Source: JBJELF01 sp051879015 (GTDB lineage: Bacteria; Bacillota; Clostridia; Lachnospirales; Lachnospiraceae). From it: a DNA stretch of 26,102 bases. Numbering within the stretch: position 1 is the first letter of the stretch; every line of letters starts with the position of its first letter. Positions 1 through 9,085 of this stretch are shown piece by piece. The stretch covers positions 1 through 26,102 of the forward strand of contig JBJELF010000028.1 in NCBI GenBank assembly GCA_051879015.1. Reading direction: 5' to 3'. The translations under genes were made by a program, and so were the position numbers. Below the pieces are notes generated by a model. The model was not told the DNA's origin. It worked only from the letters and a program-made list of their open reading frames with translations, and did not search any database.

Positions 1-1
1 C

Positions 2-757
2 TTGGTGGAAAATGGTGATATTGAGTTTAAAAATGTTTCCTTCCGCTATTACAAAAACAGTGAAGAGCCAGTTTTGGATAATATCAATTTCAAGATTGAA
101 GCTGGAAAAACCTTGGGTATCATCGGTTCTACTGGTTGCGGTAAATCTACCATGGTATCTATGATTGCAAGATTATATGACGTAGACGAGGGTGAAGTGC
201 TGGTTGATGGTGTCAATGTAAAAGAGTATTCCTTACATAATCTGCGTGAGGGTGTTGGCATGGTACTTCAAAAAAATGTCCTGTTTTCCGGAACCATCAA
301 TGATAATCTGAGATGGGGTGATGAAAATGCCACTGAAGAAGAAATTCATGCTGTTGCTCATGCAGCTCAGGCAGATGAATTTTTGAATACATTCCCACTT
401 GGCTATGAGACTGAGATGGGACAGGGCGGCGTCAATGTCTCCGGAGGTCAGAAACAGCGACTCTGTATTGCACGTGCGTTATTGAAAAAGCCCAAAATTT
501 TGATTTTGGATGATTCCACCAGTGCGGTTGATACAGCCACTGAGGCTAAGATTCGTAATGCATTCCAGACGAGCTTAAAGGATACCACCAAGATTATTAT
601 CGCTCAGCGTATCACTTCTGTTATGGATGCAGATGAAATTTTGGTTATGGAAGATGGAAAAATTGTTGGTCATGGTACCCATGATGATTTGATTAAATCT
701 AATGAATCTTATCGAGAGATTTATTATTCCCAGACGAATCAGGAGGTGAATGAGTAA
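2..757 (+). CDS. ABC exporter half-transporter, degenerate-site subunit (5' truncated)
   Basis: This is the C-terminal nucleotide-binding domain of an exporter subunit. The membrane domain lies upstream of the window, so the TTG at position 2 is not the true start. Visible motifs are Walker A GSTGCGKS (residues 42-49 of this fragment), signature VSGGQ, and Walker B ILILDD with Asp171 where a catalytic Glu is expected. The switch His is replaced by Gln202 (AQRITS). Asp plus Gln is the pattern of the degenerate subunit in heterodimeric exporters such as TM287/288, BmrCD and LmrCD. The stop overlaps the start of the next gene by one base (TAATG), so the two are translationally coupled and presumably form one heterodimer in the cytoplasmic membrane. 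Substrate is unknown; multidrug or peptide export is the family norm. Confidence 0.93.
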   Translation: MVENGDIEFKNVSFRYYKNSEEPVLDNINFKIEAGKTLGIIGSTGCGKSTMVSMIARLYDVDEGEVLVDGVNVKEYSLHNLREGVGMVLQKNVLFSGTINDNLRWGDENATEEEIHAVAHAAQADEFLNTFPLGYETEMGQGGVNVSGGQKQRLCIARALLKKPKILILDDSTSAVDTATEAKIRNAFQTSLKDTTKIIIAQRITSVMDADEILVMEDGKIVGHGTHDDLIKSNESYREIYYSQTNQEVNE

Positions 758-2580
758 TGCCACCAATGAAAAAAGCTGAAATGGCTCCCAAAAAGCCACA
801 AAATGTAGGAAAGGCGATTTCTCGCTTATTTTCCTATTTGAAAGAGGATGTACCAAGATTGATTTTAGTATTTGTCTGTGTCATCACAAGTACCGTCTGC
901 AACTTGAGAGCTTCCTATATGCTCCAGCCAATTATTGACAATTATATTGTACCAACTAATGGAACAGCAGGAAACCCAGCTGGTCTTGCCAAGGCACTCT
1001 TCACAATGGCAATCATCTATCTGATTGGTCTTGTTGCCACTTATCTCCAGACAAGAATCATGCTGCATGTATCTCAGAGTGCTGTGTTAAAATTAAGAAG
1101 TGATTTATTCCGCAAAATGCAAGCACTGCCAATTCGCTTTTTTGATACCAATGCAAACGGTGATTTGATGAGCCGCTATACGAATGACGTGGATTCCATT
1201 ACTGAAATGATGAACAATACTCTCGTCAACTTAATTTCTGGTGTAATTTCTCTCATCGGTACCTTATTTATCATGCTTCGTATCAATCTGCTTCTGACCT
1301 GCATTACCCTAATTATGGTTCCTGTGATGATTAAGGCAAGTGGTTTCGTGGCTAGTCGAAGCAGAAAGTACTATAGTGCTCAGCAGAAAGCTCTTGGTAA
1401 GTTAAATGGTTATATCGAGGAGACGATGACAGGTCAGAAAGTAGTCAAAGTGTTCAACCATGAAGAAAAGTCTATTTGTGAGTTTGAAGAATTGAACTAC
1501 GACTTAAAGGATAAACAGATTCATGCTCAGTTCTTTGGCGGTATTATGGGACCTGTTATGGGTAATTTAGGTCAAGTCAGCTACTGTTTAACTGCTTTAA
1601 TTGGTGGTGTTCTCTGTGTTGCAGGTTCTCTGACAGTTGGTGGACTGACTATTTTTGTCAACTATTCCCGACAGTTCTCTCGCCCAATCAACGAATTGTC
1701 TATGCAGATGAACACAATTTTCTCTGCATTAGCTGGTGCTGAACGTGTATTTAATATCATGGATTTGGAGCCAGAAAAAGAATATGGTGATATTCCAGAA
1801 GAATATCAAAGTCCTACCGACGTAAAAACCGAAAAATTAGGCAATGTTGAGGGTGAAGTTGTATTCCAGAATGTCACATTTGGCTATAATCCAGACAAGA
1901 CCATTTTAAAGAATATCACACTCTATGCAAGAAAAGGGCAAAAAATTGCCTTTGTCGGCTCTACCGGTGCTGGTAAGACGACTATCACAAACCTGCTGAA
2001 TCGATTTTATGATATTCAGGAGGGACGTATCTCGATTGATCAGAAAGATATTCGGTGTATCAACAAAGATGAATTGAGAAGAAATATTGCTCTTGTATTG
2101 CAGGATACCCATCTGTTCACTGGTACAATCATGGAAAATATTCGCTATGGCCGATTGGATGCTACCGATGAAGAAGTAATAGAGGCTGCGAAAATTGCAA
2201 ATGCAGATTATTTTATTCATCGTCTTTCTGACGGTTACAACACTGTATTGGAAGGAGATGGCTCGAACTTAAGTCAAGGACAACGCCAGCTTTTAAATAT
2301 TGCGCGCGCAGCCTTGTCAAAGGCACCTATTTTAGTATTAGATGAGGCAACCTCCTCTGTCGATACCCGTACAGAAAAACGTATCCAGGAGGCTATGAAT
2401 CGAATCATGGCAACCCGTACCACATTAGTCATTGCCCATCGACTTTCTACCATCCGCAATTCCAATGCAATTATGGTATTGGAGCATGGTGTTATCATTG
2501 AGCGTGGTACTCATGAGCAGCTGTTGGAGAAGAAGGGAAGATACTATCAGTTATATACTGGCGCAGTAGAACTTGATTAA
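757..2580 (+). CDS. ABC exporter half-transporter, canonical-site subunit
   Basis: A full-length 607-residue half-transporter. The N-terminal six-helix exporter membrane domain spans roughly residues 30-340, followed by the ATPase. Walker A is GSTGAGKT (401-408). Walker B is ILVLDE with catalytic Glu530, followed by a normal IAHRLST switch His. Its signature is LSQGQ (505-509) rather than LSGGQ. In heterodimeric exporters this altered signature sits opposite the degenerate Walker B of the partner, which is exactly the partner encoded just upstream. AGGAGG at 741-746 gives 10-nt spacing to this ATG; an ATG nine bases later is a possible alternative. No clear terminator follows. Membrane exporter function is secure; the substrate cannot be read. 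Confidence 0.95.
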   Translation: MPPMKKAEMAPKKPQNVGKAISRLFSYLKEDVPRLILVFVCVITSTVCNLRASYMLQPIIDNYIVPTNGTAGNPAGLAKALFTMAIIYLIGLVATYLQTRIMLHVSQSAVLKLRSDLFRKMQALPIRFFDTNANGDLMSRYTNDVDSITEMMNNTLVNLISGVISLIGTLFIMLRINLLLTCITLIMVPVMIKASGFVASRSRKYYSAQQKALGKLNGYIEETMTGQKVVKVFNHEEKSICEFEELNYDLKDKQIHAQFFGGIMGPVMGNLGQVSYCLTALIGGVLCVAGSLTVGGLTIFVNYSRQFSRPINELSMQMNTIFSALAGAERVFNIMDLEPEKEYGDIPEEYQSPTDVKTEKLGNVEGEVVFQNVTFGYNPDKTILKNITLYARKGQKIAFVGSTGAGKTTITNLLNRFYDIQEGRISIDQKDIRCINKDELRRNIALVLQDTHLFTGTIMENIRYGRLDATDEEVIEAAKIANADYFIHRLSDGYNTVLEGDGSNLSQGQRQLLNIARAALSKAPILVLDEATSSVDTRTEKRIQEAMNRIMATRTTLVIAHRLSTIRNSNAIMVLEHGVIIERGTHEQLLEKKGRYYQLYTGAVELD

Positions 2581-2615
2581 GCAATACACTTTCCAAAATG
2601 CTGTGATTTCCGTCC

Positions 2616-2644
2616 TTGTAAAAATTCCTATCTTGTATTACAAT
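2616..2644 (+). promoter_or_regulatory. Predicted sigma-A-type promoter for the small protein/M3 peptidase operon
   Basis: TTGTAA (2616-2621) and TACAAT (2639-2644) are separated by exactly 17 bases. Transcription would begin near 2651, giving a leader of about 80 nt that contains the interleaved inverted repeats at 2684-2734. Confidence 0.6.
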
Positions 2645-2683
2645 ATAGAAATAGAAAAGTAAATTCTATTAGAAAGGGAAAGC

Positions 2684-2734
2684 GGCACTCTTACTGGTAT
2701 CTAACATTATCAGGAAGAGTGCCCGATAATGTTA
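2684..2734 (+). promoter_or_regulatory. Two interleaved perfect inverted repeats in a 5' leader
   Basis: Arm A GGCACTCTT (2684-2692) is complementary to A' AAGAGTGCC (2715-2723). Arm B TAACATTATC (2702-2711) is complementary to B' GATAATGTTA (2725-2734). The order is A-B-A'-B', so the RNA could form two mutually exclusive hairpins or a pseudoknot. The Shine-Dalgarno-like AGGAAG (2712-2717) sits between B and A', and the candidate start codons GTG 2719 and ATG 2734 lie in A' and at the end of B'. Only one base separates A' from B', which makes a full simultaneous pseudoknot sterically difficult. Alternative pairing that controls translation is the better guess. The base pairing is seen; the function is inferred. 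Confidence 0.6.
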
Positions 2735-3090
2735 TGAAAAATCTTTATGGAAATCCAATGGAGAAAAACTTTGTAAAGCAACAGCGCAAAGAGGGAAAAA
2801 AAATCGGTGAAGTTGTGTTGGGAAGTGAAATTTTATATCACCATTATTTTTTTCAAACACGCTACATTCGCTACAGCGACATACACCAAATATATTTGCG
2901 CATTGAATCCAGCGAATCGGGTGATTTTCCGATTCATGAGCATAGCTTAGTGATTGTGGATTCATCTATGAAAGAGCACAAACTTCATATTGAGTATGCT
3001 CAGTATATGGATAAAATATCTCAATGGATTTCTATCCATTATCCTAATATTATAATAGGAATTAACAAAAACAGGAGGAACCAACAGTGA
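2734..3090 (+). CDS. Small protein of unknown function (possible PH-like fold)
   Basis: About 118 residues from the ATG at 2734. I do not recognise a named family. The protein starts with a basic stretch, then alternating hydrophobic strands (GEVVLGSEILYHHYFF, RYIRYSDIHQIYLRI, HSLVIVDSSMKEHKLHIEY) and one C-terminal helix. That layout resembles small bacterial PH-like domains, but this is inferred from pattern only. No signal peptide or membrane helix is visible. The start is uncertain: GTG 2719 is too close to AGGAAG, ATG 2734 is 16 nt from it, and ATG 2758 has only a weak GGAAA. Its stop overlaps the GTG start of the M3 peptidase (GTGA), so the two are co-translated. The leader carries the interleaved repeats described at 2684-2734. 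Confidence 0.7.
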   Translation: MKNLYGNPMEKNFVKQQRKEGKKIGEVVLGSEILYHHYFFQTRYIRYSDIHQIYLRIESSESGDFPIHEHSLVIVDSSMKEHKLHIEYAQYMDKISQWISIHYPNIIIGINKNRRNQQ

Positions 3091-4757
3091 AATTTTCAGA
3101 AATGCCCTATACCCGAATTGATATGGAACAGGTCGAGAAAAATTACAAAGATATCATTGCTCGTACCAAGGAAGCTGCATCTGGCGAAGAACAGTTTGCA
3201 ATTCATCAGGAATACTACGCTTTTACTTCAGAAATGTACAGCAACATGACTTTGGCAAGCATTCGCTACAGTATCAATACTGCCGATGAATTTTATGAAG
3301 CAGAGAACAATTTTTATGATGAGGTAAAACCAATTATCCAAAATTATGAGGTAGAGTATGCAAAAGTATTGTACGAATCCCCATATCGTGATGTTTTGGA
3401 GCAAAAAATCGGTAAAGTCACTTTTAAAAATATAGAAATCAATCTCAAATCATTCGATGAAAGTCTAATTCCATTGATGCAGGAAGAAAATGCATTGGTA
3501 AGTCGTTATTCTAAGCTGATTGCCAGTGCCAAGATTCCATTTGAAGGCGAAATCTACAACTTATCTTTGATGAGCCAGTTTACTACCAGTAATGACCGTG
3601 ATATAAGAAAGAGAGCTTGGAATGCTATCAGTGATTATTTTATGAGTGTTACTGAGGAAATTGACGAAATTTATGACAAGATGGTTAAAAATCGTACTGC
3701 ACAGGCAAAGCAGCTGGGTTACGACAATTATATCGAATTAGGTTATTACCGCATGAACCGTAATTGTTACGACCAGAAAATGGTTGAGGCATTCCGCAAT
3801 CAGATTAAAACGTATTTTGTCCCCTTTGCCAACAAGCTGCATGAAAAGAGACGCCAATCCCTAGAGTTAGATACCCTCAAACATTATGACAATGGAATTT
3901 ATTTCAAAGATGGAAATCCAAGACCAATTGGTACACCAGATGAGATTATGGCAGCAGGTCAAAAAATGTACCATGAATTATCTCCAGAAACGGCTGAGTT
4001 TTTCGATTTTATGATGGAAAATGAACTGTTTGATGTTCTAGGCAGAAAGAACAAACAAGCTGGCGGTTATATGACTTATATCCCTAAGTATCATTCTCCA
4101 TTTATCTTTGCCAATTTCAATGGCACCAGTGGTGATGTAGATGTCATCACTCACGAGTGTGGTCATGCCTTTCAGGGATATCTGCTGCGCGATGAAGAAA
4201 TTCGTGAGTTTGCTGATATTACGATGGAAACTGCCGAAATTCACTCTATGTCCATGGAGTATTTTACCTACAACTGGATGGATTTATTCTTTGGCGAGCG
4301 TAAGAATGATTATCTGAGTATGCACTTTACCGATTCTGCAGTTTTTATTCCGTATGGCTGTATGGTAGATGAATTTCAGCATATTATCTATGCCAATCCA
4401 GATATGACTCCAGCTCAGAGAAAGCAAGTTTGGGCTGACTTGGAAAAAATTTATCGTCCACATTTGGATTATGACAACGACCCGTTCTTTGGAAAGGGCG
4501 GTTATTGGCAAAGGCAGGGACATATTTTCTATGCTCCATTCTATTATATTGACTATGTATTAGCAAGTATTTGTGCAATGCAATTTAAAGTCATGATGGA
4601 TAAGGACTATAAGAAAGCATGGAACAATTATTTGAAGCTATGCAAACTTTCTGCAAGGGATTTCTTTATCAATATGATTCAGGAAATTGGTTTAGATTGT
4701 CCATTTGAAGATGGCTGCATCGAAAAATTAGTAAAAGAGTTGGAGAATAAAGCTTAA
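3087..4757 (+). CDS. M3 family oligoendopeptidase
   Basis: A 556-residue zinc metallopeptidase of the M3 (thimet oligopeptidase/PepF) family, normally a cytoplasmic enzyme that cuts short peptides. The zinc site HECGH is at residues 356-360, inside VITHECGHAFQGY, with the downstream Glu-containing helix (METAEIHSMSMEYF). The length is usual for the Gram-positive M3 oligoendopeptidase branch. The GTG start is supported by AGGAGG at 3073-3078 with 8-nt spacing, and it overlaps the stop of the preceding small gene. A strong hairpin follows at 4774-4813. There is no signal peptide, in keeping with cytoplasmic peptide turnover. Confidence 0.94.
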   Translation: MKFSEMPYTRIDMEQVEKNYKDIIARTKEAASGEEQFAIHQEYYAFTSEMYSNMTLASIRYSINTADEFYEAENNFYDEVKPIIQNYEVEYAKVLYESPYRDVLEQKIGKVTFKNIEINLKSFDESLIPLMQEENALVSRYSKLIASAKIPFEGEIYNLSLMSQFTTSNDRDIRKRAWNAISDYFMSVTEEIDEIYDKMVKNRTAQAKQLGYDNYIELGYYRMNRNCYDQKMVEAFRNQIKTYFVPFANKLHEKRRQSLELDTLKHYDNGIYFKDGNPRPIGTPDEIMAAGQKMYHELSPETAEFFDFMMENELFDVLGRKNKQAGGYMTYIPKYHSPFIFANFNGTSGDVDVITHECGHAFQGYLLRDEEIREFADITMETAEIHSMSMEYFTYNWMDLFFGERKNDYLSMHFTDSAVFIPYGCMVDEFQHIIYANPDMTPAQRKQVWADLEKIYRPHLDYDNDPFFGKGGYWQRQGHIFYAPFYYIDYVLASICAMQFKVMMDKDYKKAWNNYLKLCKLSARDFFINMIQEIGLDCPFEDGCIEKLVKELENKA

Positions 4758-4773
4758 AATTCGGAAAATAAAC

Positions 4774-4813
4774 AGTCCCTTTTTGCAGTGCAGATGCACT
4801 GTGAAAAGGGACT
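4774..4813. terminator. Bidirectional hairpin terminator between convergent genes
   Basis: AGTCCCTTTTTGCAGTG pairs with CACTGTGAAAAGGGACT with minor mismatch around a six-base loop. It lies between the M3 peptidase (+) and the PF06541 gene (-). The plus side has a weak T run (ATTTGTGTG). The minus side reads into a T-rich tract, so termination in both directions is plausible. Confidence 0.8.
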
Positions 4814-4864
4814 ATTTGTGTGCATGATTATAATCCGTTTAAACCTGCAATTTGAATGAAATCG

Positions 4865-5299
4865 TTAAAAAAAGTGATGTTTGCGCTGCTTTCCGCAAAA
4901 AAATTTCCAACGAATCCAATCATCCAGACAGATAGCAGGAATAGAGAGTAGGTACCATAACAAAGAGTAGGTCAAGCAAATTTGCCCTTTGTAATTAAAA
5001 GGCAAGTTGCTATAATCCCAAATATCTAGTTTAAGCCAAAGATTTAAGATAATGCCTGCAATCAGTTCAGCGAAAGTAATAAGTATCATACAGAGAAATG
5101 CTTGTTTCCCGAGAGCCATATCCCTACGTCCCATTCCTTCATTGACACTGCCGCAAAGGAAAAAACAAATGCCTCCCATAAAAAACATGCTGAAATGGGA
5201 GTAACCACGCCACAGCCATTCAATGAGACAATAAATTATTCCACCAATAAAAAAAAGAATAAAGAATTGAAGCCATTTTTTTGAACAAAGTGATTTCAT
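4865..5299 (-). CDS. PF06541-type (CmpB/putative ABC-transporter type IV) membrane protein
   Basis: A 144-residue integral membrane protein with about four hydrophobic helices (near residues 10-28, 36-52, 66-86 and 108-124). The segment WDYSNLPFNYKGQICL followed by a Trp-rich helix is the recognisable signature of the PF06541 family, which is common in Clostridia. The family name implies transport, but no member has a secure function that I can cite. AGGAG at 5310-5314 lies about 10 nt before the ATG. The gene is convergent with the M3 peptidase, sharing its terminator, and divergent from the second ABC exporter pair. Confidence 0.8.
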   Translation of the reverse strand: MKSLCSKKWLQFFILFFIGGIIYCLIEWLWRGYSHFSMFFMGGICFFLCGSVNEGMGRRDMALGKQAFLCMILITFAELIAGIILNLWLKLDIWDYSNLPFNYKGQICLTYSLLWYLLSIPAICLDDWIRWKFFCGKQRKHHFF

Positions 5300-5419
5300 C
5301 CTGATTTTTCTCCTAATGTATTGATTACTATTAATATATGCACAAAGACATGAAAATGATTACGCGGATCTGTTATCCTGTTAAATATTTACTTAGCTCA
5401 ACAAAAAATACGATACAAA

Positions 5420-5428
5420 TGTTATAAT
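5420..5428 (+). promoter_or_regulatory. Predicted extended -10 promoter for the second ABC exporter pair
   Basis: TG-T-TATAAT (TG at 5420-5421, TATAAT at 5423-5428) is a perfect extended -10 element without a good -35. It lies about 95 bases upstream of the exporter start. The leader contains two TTGACG copies (5471-5476 and near 5497) whose meaning is unclear. Confidence 0.5.
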
Positions 5429-5521
5429 TAGACTATCATAAATGGATTTTTTGTGGTACAATTTTTTGAGTTGACGTTTCAGCAAAAAAGTTCTGTTTGA
5501 CGGAAATGGGAGGATGAGCAA

Positions 5522-7252
5522 ATGATTAAGTTGATGAAGTACATCAAGCCTTATCTTGGCGGTATGTTGGTGGGACTTTTAATCAAAATTATAGCAACAG
5601 TTTGCGAATTGTTGGTGCCTATGGCACTGTCCATCGTCATCGATGACATTGTTCCGATGAAACAAATTCGGTTGGTGTATGCCAGTGGGGGTGTCATGCT
5701 GTTGCTTTCTTTTGGAGCATTGGTGGGAAATATTACGGCCAACCGTAAAGCATCAAAGGTAGCAAGGGATGCAACAGAGCGCATTCGTCTGGATTTATAC
5801 ACAAAAATTTCTTATTTGTCGAACAAGCAGGCGGAATATTATACAATGCCTTCCTTGTTGTCAAGAGCAACATCCGATACCTACAACATTCATCAGATGT
5901 TAGGCATGATGCAGCGACTTGGTGTACGTGCGCCGATTATGTTGATAGGCGGTATCTGTCTTGCTTTTTCCTTAGATGTATTTTTGACCTTAGTTATGAT
6001 TGCCTTGATTCCAGTATTGGTGATTTGTATTATTACAATTTCCAAATATGGAATCCCGTTGTATACTCAAATTCAAAAAACAAACGATAAATTTGTACGT
6101 GTTATGCGTGAGGATATTACGGGGATTCGCGTCATCAAGGCATTGTCCCGTGTAGACTATGAAAAACAGCGTTTTAATGAGTACAGTTATGAATTGGTCA
6201 AAAAAGAACAGAGAGCAAATTTATTTATGAATGCCATGAATCCACTGTGTACCTTCTTTTTAAATGTAGGTATTGTAGGTATTGTTATTGTAGGTGCCTA
6301 CCGTGTTAATGCAGGTTTATTAAAACCAGGTACGATTGTGGCATTTCTGTCGTATGTCACTATGATTTTGAATACTATTTTGTTTTTATCACGACTTTTT
6401 ACAATTTATTCCAAGGCAGATGCCTCAGGAAAGAGAATTGTAGAAATTTTGGAGACAGAGCAGGATTTGATTGTAGAAAAACGACCGCCCAAAATAACAG
6501 ATGCTCTCATTTCTTTCGACCATGTAACCTTTGGATACGAGGAGGGCAAGACGAATCTTCAAAATATCAACTTTGAATTATATAGAGGGCAGACATTAGG
6601 TATCATCGGCCCAATTGGCTCAGGAAAATCTACAATTATCAATCTGCTGATGCGTTTTTACGATACAAATGAAGGTGCAATTTACCTAAAAGGATGTGAT
6701 GTGCGCAGTCTTCCTTTGGAAGAACTTCGTCGTCACTTTGGAGCAGTATTCCAAAATGATGTCATCTTCCATGATACGCTTCGAGAAAACATTTCTTTTG
6801 GACGTGACTTATCGGAAGAAGCTATTTTAAAGGCAGTGGAATATGCACAGGCATCCGAATTTATCCACGAAAAAGGCTTGGATTATGTCTGCGGCATTCA
6901 CGGTGCCGATTTGAGCGGTGGACAAAAACAACGTGTGTTGATTTCCCGTGCCTTAGCAGGCAACCCAGAAATTCTGGTGTTGGATGACAGTTCCAGCGCA
7001 TTGGATTACGGGACAGATGCAAAACTGAGAGAAGAAATTCGTCTTCATTTTGTAAAGACAACAAAAATTATTATTGCTCAGCGTGTGAGTTCCATTAAAC
7101 ACGCAGATAAGATTTTGGTGTTAGACAGGGGAGAGGTGCGGGGAATAGGAACGCACGAAGAATTAATGAAAAATTGTGAACTATATTGTTCGATTGCTGC
7201 CTCACAGATGGGAGACCCACGTTTTCAAGGAGGTGCTGCAGATGAACAATAA
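5522..7252 (+). CDS. ABC exporter half-transporter, degenerate-site subunit
   Basis: A complete 576-residue exporter half with a six-helix membrane domain (about residues 10-300) followed by the ATPase. Walker A is GPIGSGKS (363-370) and the signature is canonical LSGGQ (464-468). Walker B is ILVLDD, with Asp489 replacing the catalytic Glu, and the switch His is Gln520 (AQRVSS). This repeats the Asp/Gln degeneracy of the gene at the window start and marks it as the TM287-like partner of a heterodimer. GGGAGGA at 5508-5514 supports the ATG. Its end overlaps the next gene by 11 bases. Likely role: export of drugs or amphipathic peptides; substrate unknown. Confidence 0.95.
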   Translation: MIKLMKYIKPYLGGMLVGLLIKIIATVCELLVPMALSIVIDDIVPMKQIRLVYASGGVMLLLSFGALVGNITANRKASKVARDATERIRLDLYTKISYLSNKQAEYYTMPSLLSRATSDTYNIHQMLGMMQRLGVRAPIMLIGGICLAFSLDVFLTLVMIALIPVLVICIITISKYGIPLYTQIQKTNDKFVRVMREDITGIRVIKALSRVDYEKQRFNEYSYELVKKEQRANLFMNAMNPLCTFFLNVGIVGIVIVGAYRVNAGLLKPGTIVAFLSYVTMILNTILFLSRLFTIYSKADASGKRIVEILETEQDLIVEKRPPKITDALISFDHVTFGYEEGKTNLQNINFELYRGQTLGIIGPIGSGKSTIINLLMRFYDTNEGAIYLKGCDVRSLPLEELRRHFGAVFQNDVIFHDTLRENISFGRDLSEEAILKAVEYAQASEFIHEKGLDYVCGIHGADLSGGQKQRVLISRALAGNPEILVLDDSSSALDYGTDAKLREEIRLHFVKTTKIIIAQRVSSIKHADKILVLDRGEVRGIGTHEELMKNCELYCSIAASQMGDPRFQGGAADEQ

Positions 7253-8981
7253 TAAACGTATCTTGCTAAGAATTTCTACTTATCTGCTGCGTTATAAGTG
7301 GTGGCTTTTATTGGCTATTATCTGTAGTTTAGTATCAAATATATTTTCTTTATTAGGTCCAATGCTGTCAGGCTACGCTATCAAAGTCATTGAACTGGGA
7401 GCTGGCAGAGTGGATTTAGGCAGAGTTTGGCGCTATGCTGGCTGGATGATTGTGGTTTACGGTATTTCCTCCATCTTATCCTACCTGTTATCCATGATTA
7501 TGGTTCATGTATCACGGCATATTGCATTTGAGATGCGTCAAGATATGTTCTTTCATTTGATGGATTTGCCCATTCGCTACTTTGACCAGAATGCAGCGGG
7601 AGATATTATCAGTAAAGTATCTTATGACATTGACACAGTCAACGCCAGTCTGTCTAATGATGTGGTCTCTGTTTTTTCCAGTATCGTAACCGTCGTTGGC
7701 TCTTTTGTCATGATGCTTGTCATTTCACCGAAATTAGTATTGGTGTTTGTAGTAACAGTACCAATGGCAATCTTTTTTACTAAAAAATTAGCAGGCATAG
7801 TTCGGCCTCTGTTCCGTGCCCGTTCAGGAAAACTCGGTCAATTAAATGGATATATTGAAGAAATGATGTGGGGACAGAAGACTTTGAAAGCCTATGATCA
7901 GCAGCCAAATGCGATTCGTAAGTTTGCCAAACAAAACACCGACGCAGTCGATGCTTACTATAAGGCTGATTACATGGGCTGTATGGTTGGTCCAACGGTC
8001 AACTTAATCAGCAATATCTCGATTTCTTTAGTAACTGTGTTCGGTGCTATTCTGTACATGGGCGGTTCGATGTTGATTGGAGATATTTCTTCCTTTGTGC
8101 AGTATTCCAGAAAATTTTCAGGACCAATTAACGAAGCGGCTAATATCATGAGTGAATTCCAATCGGCTTTTGCGGCAGCAGAGCGAGTGTTCCGTCTCAT
8201 TGACGAAGTTCCTGAGGCCAGTGACTCAGAAAAGGCAGAAATCTTGGAAGATATTTACGGTAATGTCAAGTTAGAACATGTGAAATTTGGATATGTGCCA
8301 GAGAAAACAATTCTTCACGATGTCAATGTGAATGCAGCAGCAGGAAAACTTATTGCCATCGTTGGACCAACGGGAGCAGGAAAAACTACTTTGGTCAATT
8401 TGCTGATGCGCTTTTATGATGTGGACAGTGGAAAAATTTCCATTGATGGAAACAATATTTACAATTTTACACGAGATAGTATTCGCCGTTCCTATGCTAT
8501 GGTGCTGCAGGATACCTGGCTTTTTTATGGTACCATTGCAGAAAATATTGCCTACGGAAATGACAATATATCAAGGGAGCAAATCATTCAAGCAGCAAAG
8601 ATGGCCCATATTCACGATTATATTATGAATCTGCCGAATGGATACGATACGATTTTAAGTGATAACGGAACCAATATTTCCAAGGGACAAAAGCAGCTGA
8701 TTACCATTGCAAGAGCAATGCTTTTAGATGCCAAAATGTTGATTCTGGATGAGGCAACCTCCAATGTAGATACAAGAACAGAACAGCTCATTCAAGAGGC
8801 TATGAATGAGCTGATGAAGAATAAAACTTGTTTTGTCATCGCCCATCGTCTGTCCACGATACAAAATGCAGACACCATTTTGGTAGTAAAGGATGGAGAT
8901 ATTGTGGAACAAGGTACTCATGAAAGTTTAATGCAGCAGCAAGGATTCTACTATGAACTTTATCGAGCACAATATCAGTGA
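7242..8981 (+). CDS. ABC exporter half-transporter, canonical-site subunit
   Basis: A 579-residue partner of the preceding gene. I start it at ATG 7242 because AAGGAGG (7227-7233) is 8 nt upstream. The frame is open further upstream, but that extension lies inside the neighbour and has no ribosome binding site. Walker A is GPTGAGKT (375-382). The signature is altered to ISKGQ (479-483). Walker B is MLILDE with Glu504, and IAHRLST carries the normal switch His. The altered signature should face the partner's degenerate Walker B, giving one dead and one active ATP site. No clear terminator is seen in the 100 bases that follow. Confidence 0.95.
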   Translation: MNNNKRILLRISTYLLRYKWWLLLAIICSLVSNIFSLLGPMLSGYAIKVIELGAGRVDLGRVWRYAGWMIVVYGISSILSYLLSMIMVHVSRHIAFEMRQDMFFHLMDLPIRYFDQNAAGDIISKVSYDIDTVNASLSNDVVSVFSSIVTVVGSFVMMLVISPKLVLVFVVTVPMAIFFTKKLAGIVRPLFRARSGKLGQLNGYIEEMMWGQKTLKAYDQQPNAIRKFAKQNTDAVDAYYKADYMGCMVGPTVNLISNISISLVTVFGAILYMGGSMLIGDISSFVQYSRKFSGPINEAANIMSEFQSAFAAAERVFRLIDEVPEASDSEKAEILEDIYGNVKLEHVKFGYVPEKTILHDVNVNAAAGKLIAIVGPTGAGKTTLVNLLMRFYDVDSGKISIDGNNIYNFTRDSIRRSYAMVLQDTWLFYGTIAENIAYGNDNISREQIIQAAKMAHIHDYIMNLPNGYDTILSDNGTNISKGQKQLITIARAMLLDAKMLILDEATSNVDTRTEQLIQEAMNELMKNKTCFVIAHRLSTIQNADTILVVKDGDIVEQGTHESLMQQQGFYYELYRAQYQ

Positions 8982-9085
8982 TTGTTCCCCCAACATCATT
9001 ATATCAATTCAAGCAAATTACCATAAGGAGTACAACTCGAAAGAATACTACTCAAAAATAAATGTTTGAAGAAAGGAATTGAATT

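Noticed and set aside
5471..5502. Two TTGACG copies in the leader of the second ABC pair, considered as tandem -35 elements.
   Set aside because: No -10 element lies at a proper distance from either. The extended -10 at 5420-5428 is better.
7176..7241. An upstream in-frame extension of the second canonical ABC subunit.
   Set aside because: It lies wholly inside the preceding gene and has no ribosome binding site. AAGGAGG is correctly placed for ATG 7242.
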